From positions 1-14,106 of the forward strand of contig JAOASV010000102.1 of the NCBI GenBank assembly GCA_030158535.1: 14,106 nt of DNA. The letters run 5' to 3'. The notes under the pieces are model-generated. The model saw only the letters and a program-made list of their open reading frames with translations. It ran no database searches and was not told where the DNA came from. The position numbers and the translations under genes were made by a program. Positions 13,261-14,106 of the stretch are shown one piece after another. Every line of letters starts with the position of its first letter. Within the stretch, counting starts at the first letter, position 1. This DNA comes from Sediminibacterium sp. GTDB lineage: Bacteria > Bacteroidota > Bacteroidia > Chitinophagales > Chitinophagaceae.

Positions 13261-14106
13261 ATGAAGCAATCAAAAAGAAATCCATTTCGCTTACTGCTAA
13301 TGGCATGCACATTTTTGTGTCTTGCATTTCAGTCTAAAGCGCAAACACTTACAGTGTCTGGTAAAATTATCGATGCTGTTAGTTCAAAAGCTATCGAAGG
13401 CGCTACCATTGATAATGGTAGTCAAAAAGTACTTTCTGCAGCCAATGGTTCTTACACCATTAAAGCAGAAAAAGGAGCTAAAATTACTGTAACCTATATA
13501 GGCTATCAAACCTATACGGTTTCTGTTAATGGCGCTTCTTTAGATATCAAACTAGTAGCTTCTACAGATAATTTAGAAGACGTAGTTGTTACAGCACTTG
13601 GTGTGAAAAAAGAAAAAAGAAAGCTTGGATATTCTACACAAGATGTTAAAGGTGCTGATTTAGTTAAAGCAAGAGAAGTTAACCCTATTAATGGATTAAT
13701 TGGAAAAGTTGCTGGTTTAACGGTAGGTATTAATCAGGAATTATTAAGAGCACCAAACCTTGTATTACGTGGTGGTCGTGTTAATTTAATTGTAGTGGAT
13801 GGTGTGCCTATTAATTCTGATACTTGGAACATTAGTCCTGATGATATTGAATCTTATAACGTATTAAAAGGACCAGTTGCCTCCGCCTTATATGGTTATA
13901 GAGGTCAAAATGGTGCTATTATCATAAATACTAAAAAAGGAACTAAAGATAAAAGAGGATTCTCTGTAGAATTTAATAGTTCTACGCAGGTTCAAAAAGG
14001 TTTTATTGCATTACCAAAAACACAAGACGAATATGGTCCTGGTGATCATGGCCGTTATGCGTTTGGTGATGGTTTAGGTGGTGGAACCAATGATGCTGAC
14101 TATGAC
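13261..14106 (+). CDS. SusC/RagA-type TonB-dependent outer-membrane transporter, N-terminal part
   Basis: An open frame of 282 codons from ATG at 13261 to the window edge with no stop; the family usually runs to about 1000 residues, so some two thirds lie outside. The signal peptide is LLLMACTFLCLAFQSKA with a cut before Gln28. A short carboxypeptidase-regulatory-like beta domain follows (TVSGKIIDAV at 31-40 to about 100; NGSYTIKAEKG and ITVTYIGYQTY inside). The TonB-box region is DNLEDVVVTALGVKKEKRKLGYS (103-125). The plug domain contains VVDGVPIN (178-185), IESYNVLKGPVASALYGYRGQNGAI and INTKKG (222-227). Such proteins import glycans, peptides or other large ligands with a SusD lipoprotein, which would be expected next. 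The ligand cannot be predicted. It diverges from the dehydrogenase gene. Confidence 0.95.
   Translation, partial: MKQSKRNPFRLLLMACTFLCLAFQSKAQTLTVSGKIIDAVSSKAIEGATIDNGSQKVLSAANGSYTIKAEKGAKITVTYIGYQTYTVSVNGASLDIKLVASTDNLEDVVVTALGVKKEKRKLGYSTQDVKGADLVKAREVNPINGLIGKVAGLTVGINQELLRAPNLVLRGGRVNLIVVDGVPINSDTWNISPDDIESYNVLKGPVASALYGYRGQNGAIIINTKKGTKDKRGFSVEFNSSTQVQKGFIALPKTQDEYGPGDHGRYAFGDGLGGGTNDADYD

Overview
The window reads as chromosomal DNA of a member of the Bacteroidota, probably in or near Chitinophagaceae/Sphingobacteriia. The evidence is a SusC/RagA-type TonB-dependent transporter at the right edge, AT-rich DNA with even codon use throughout, no Shine-Dalgarno sequences before the genes, TAnnTTTG-type -7 promoter boxes in short intergenic gaps, and a DUF2279-like protein at the left edge. 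The genus assignment is inference. No tRNA, rRNA, CRISPR array, insertion sequence or phage gene was seen. No gap between genes exceeds 200 bases.

Layout: (1) The 3' end of a DUF2279-like gene (1-479, +) meets an exported SGNH/GDSL hydrolase (497-1174, -) tail to tail. (2) A + strand run starts with an exported beta-lactamase-fold serine hydrolase (1272-2504). It continues with nadC, nadA and nadB (2508-5929), spaced by 3 bases, 0 bases and a 1-base overlap. This is the complete aspartate-to-nicotinate-mononucleotide branch of NAD synthesis. (3) nadB overlaps the 3' end of ribD (5908-7026, -) by 22 bases. ribD diverges across 38 bases from ribE-ribB-ribA-ribH (7065-9275, +), so all the committed riboflavin enzymes sit together. 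ribB and ribA are separate genes, not the frequent RibBA fusion. The 38-base gap holds two perfect -7 boxes pointing toward each other. (4) After a short gap with a hairpin comes an unrecognised 114-residue protein (9373-9717), then an exported alkaline-phosphatase-superfamily phosphodiesterase (9734-10684). (5) On the - strand, an alcohol dehydrogenase (11974-13065) is followed 6 bases later by a 12-helix MFS-like transporter with a GTG start (10681-11967). The transporter and the phosphodiesterase end on the same TTAA. (6) A susC-like gene (13261 to the window edge) diverges from the dehydrogenase.

How the genes work together: the centre is a cofactor block. NadB is a flavoenzyme, so the NAD branch depends on the riboflavin genes beside it. 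The right part (phosphodiesterase, transporter, dehydrogenase, perhaps the SusC porin) looks like a small catabolic module for an organophosphate or phosphonate. The dehydrogenase has the sequence pattern of the phosphonate-associated family (TIGR03366-like), and the transporter carries an RK motif reminiscent of organophosphate antiporters. The dehydrogenase lacks all four structural-zinc cysteines while keeping the catalytic zinc residues. This module is the least ordinary part of the window; the rest is well-known metabolism.
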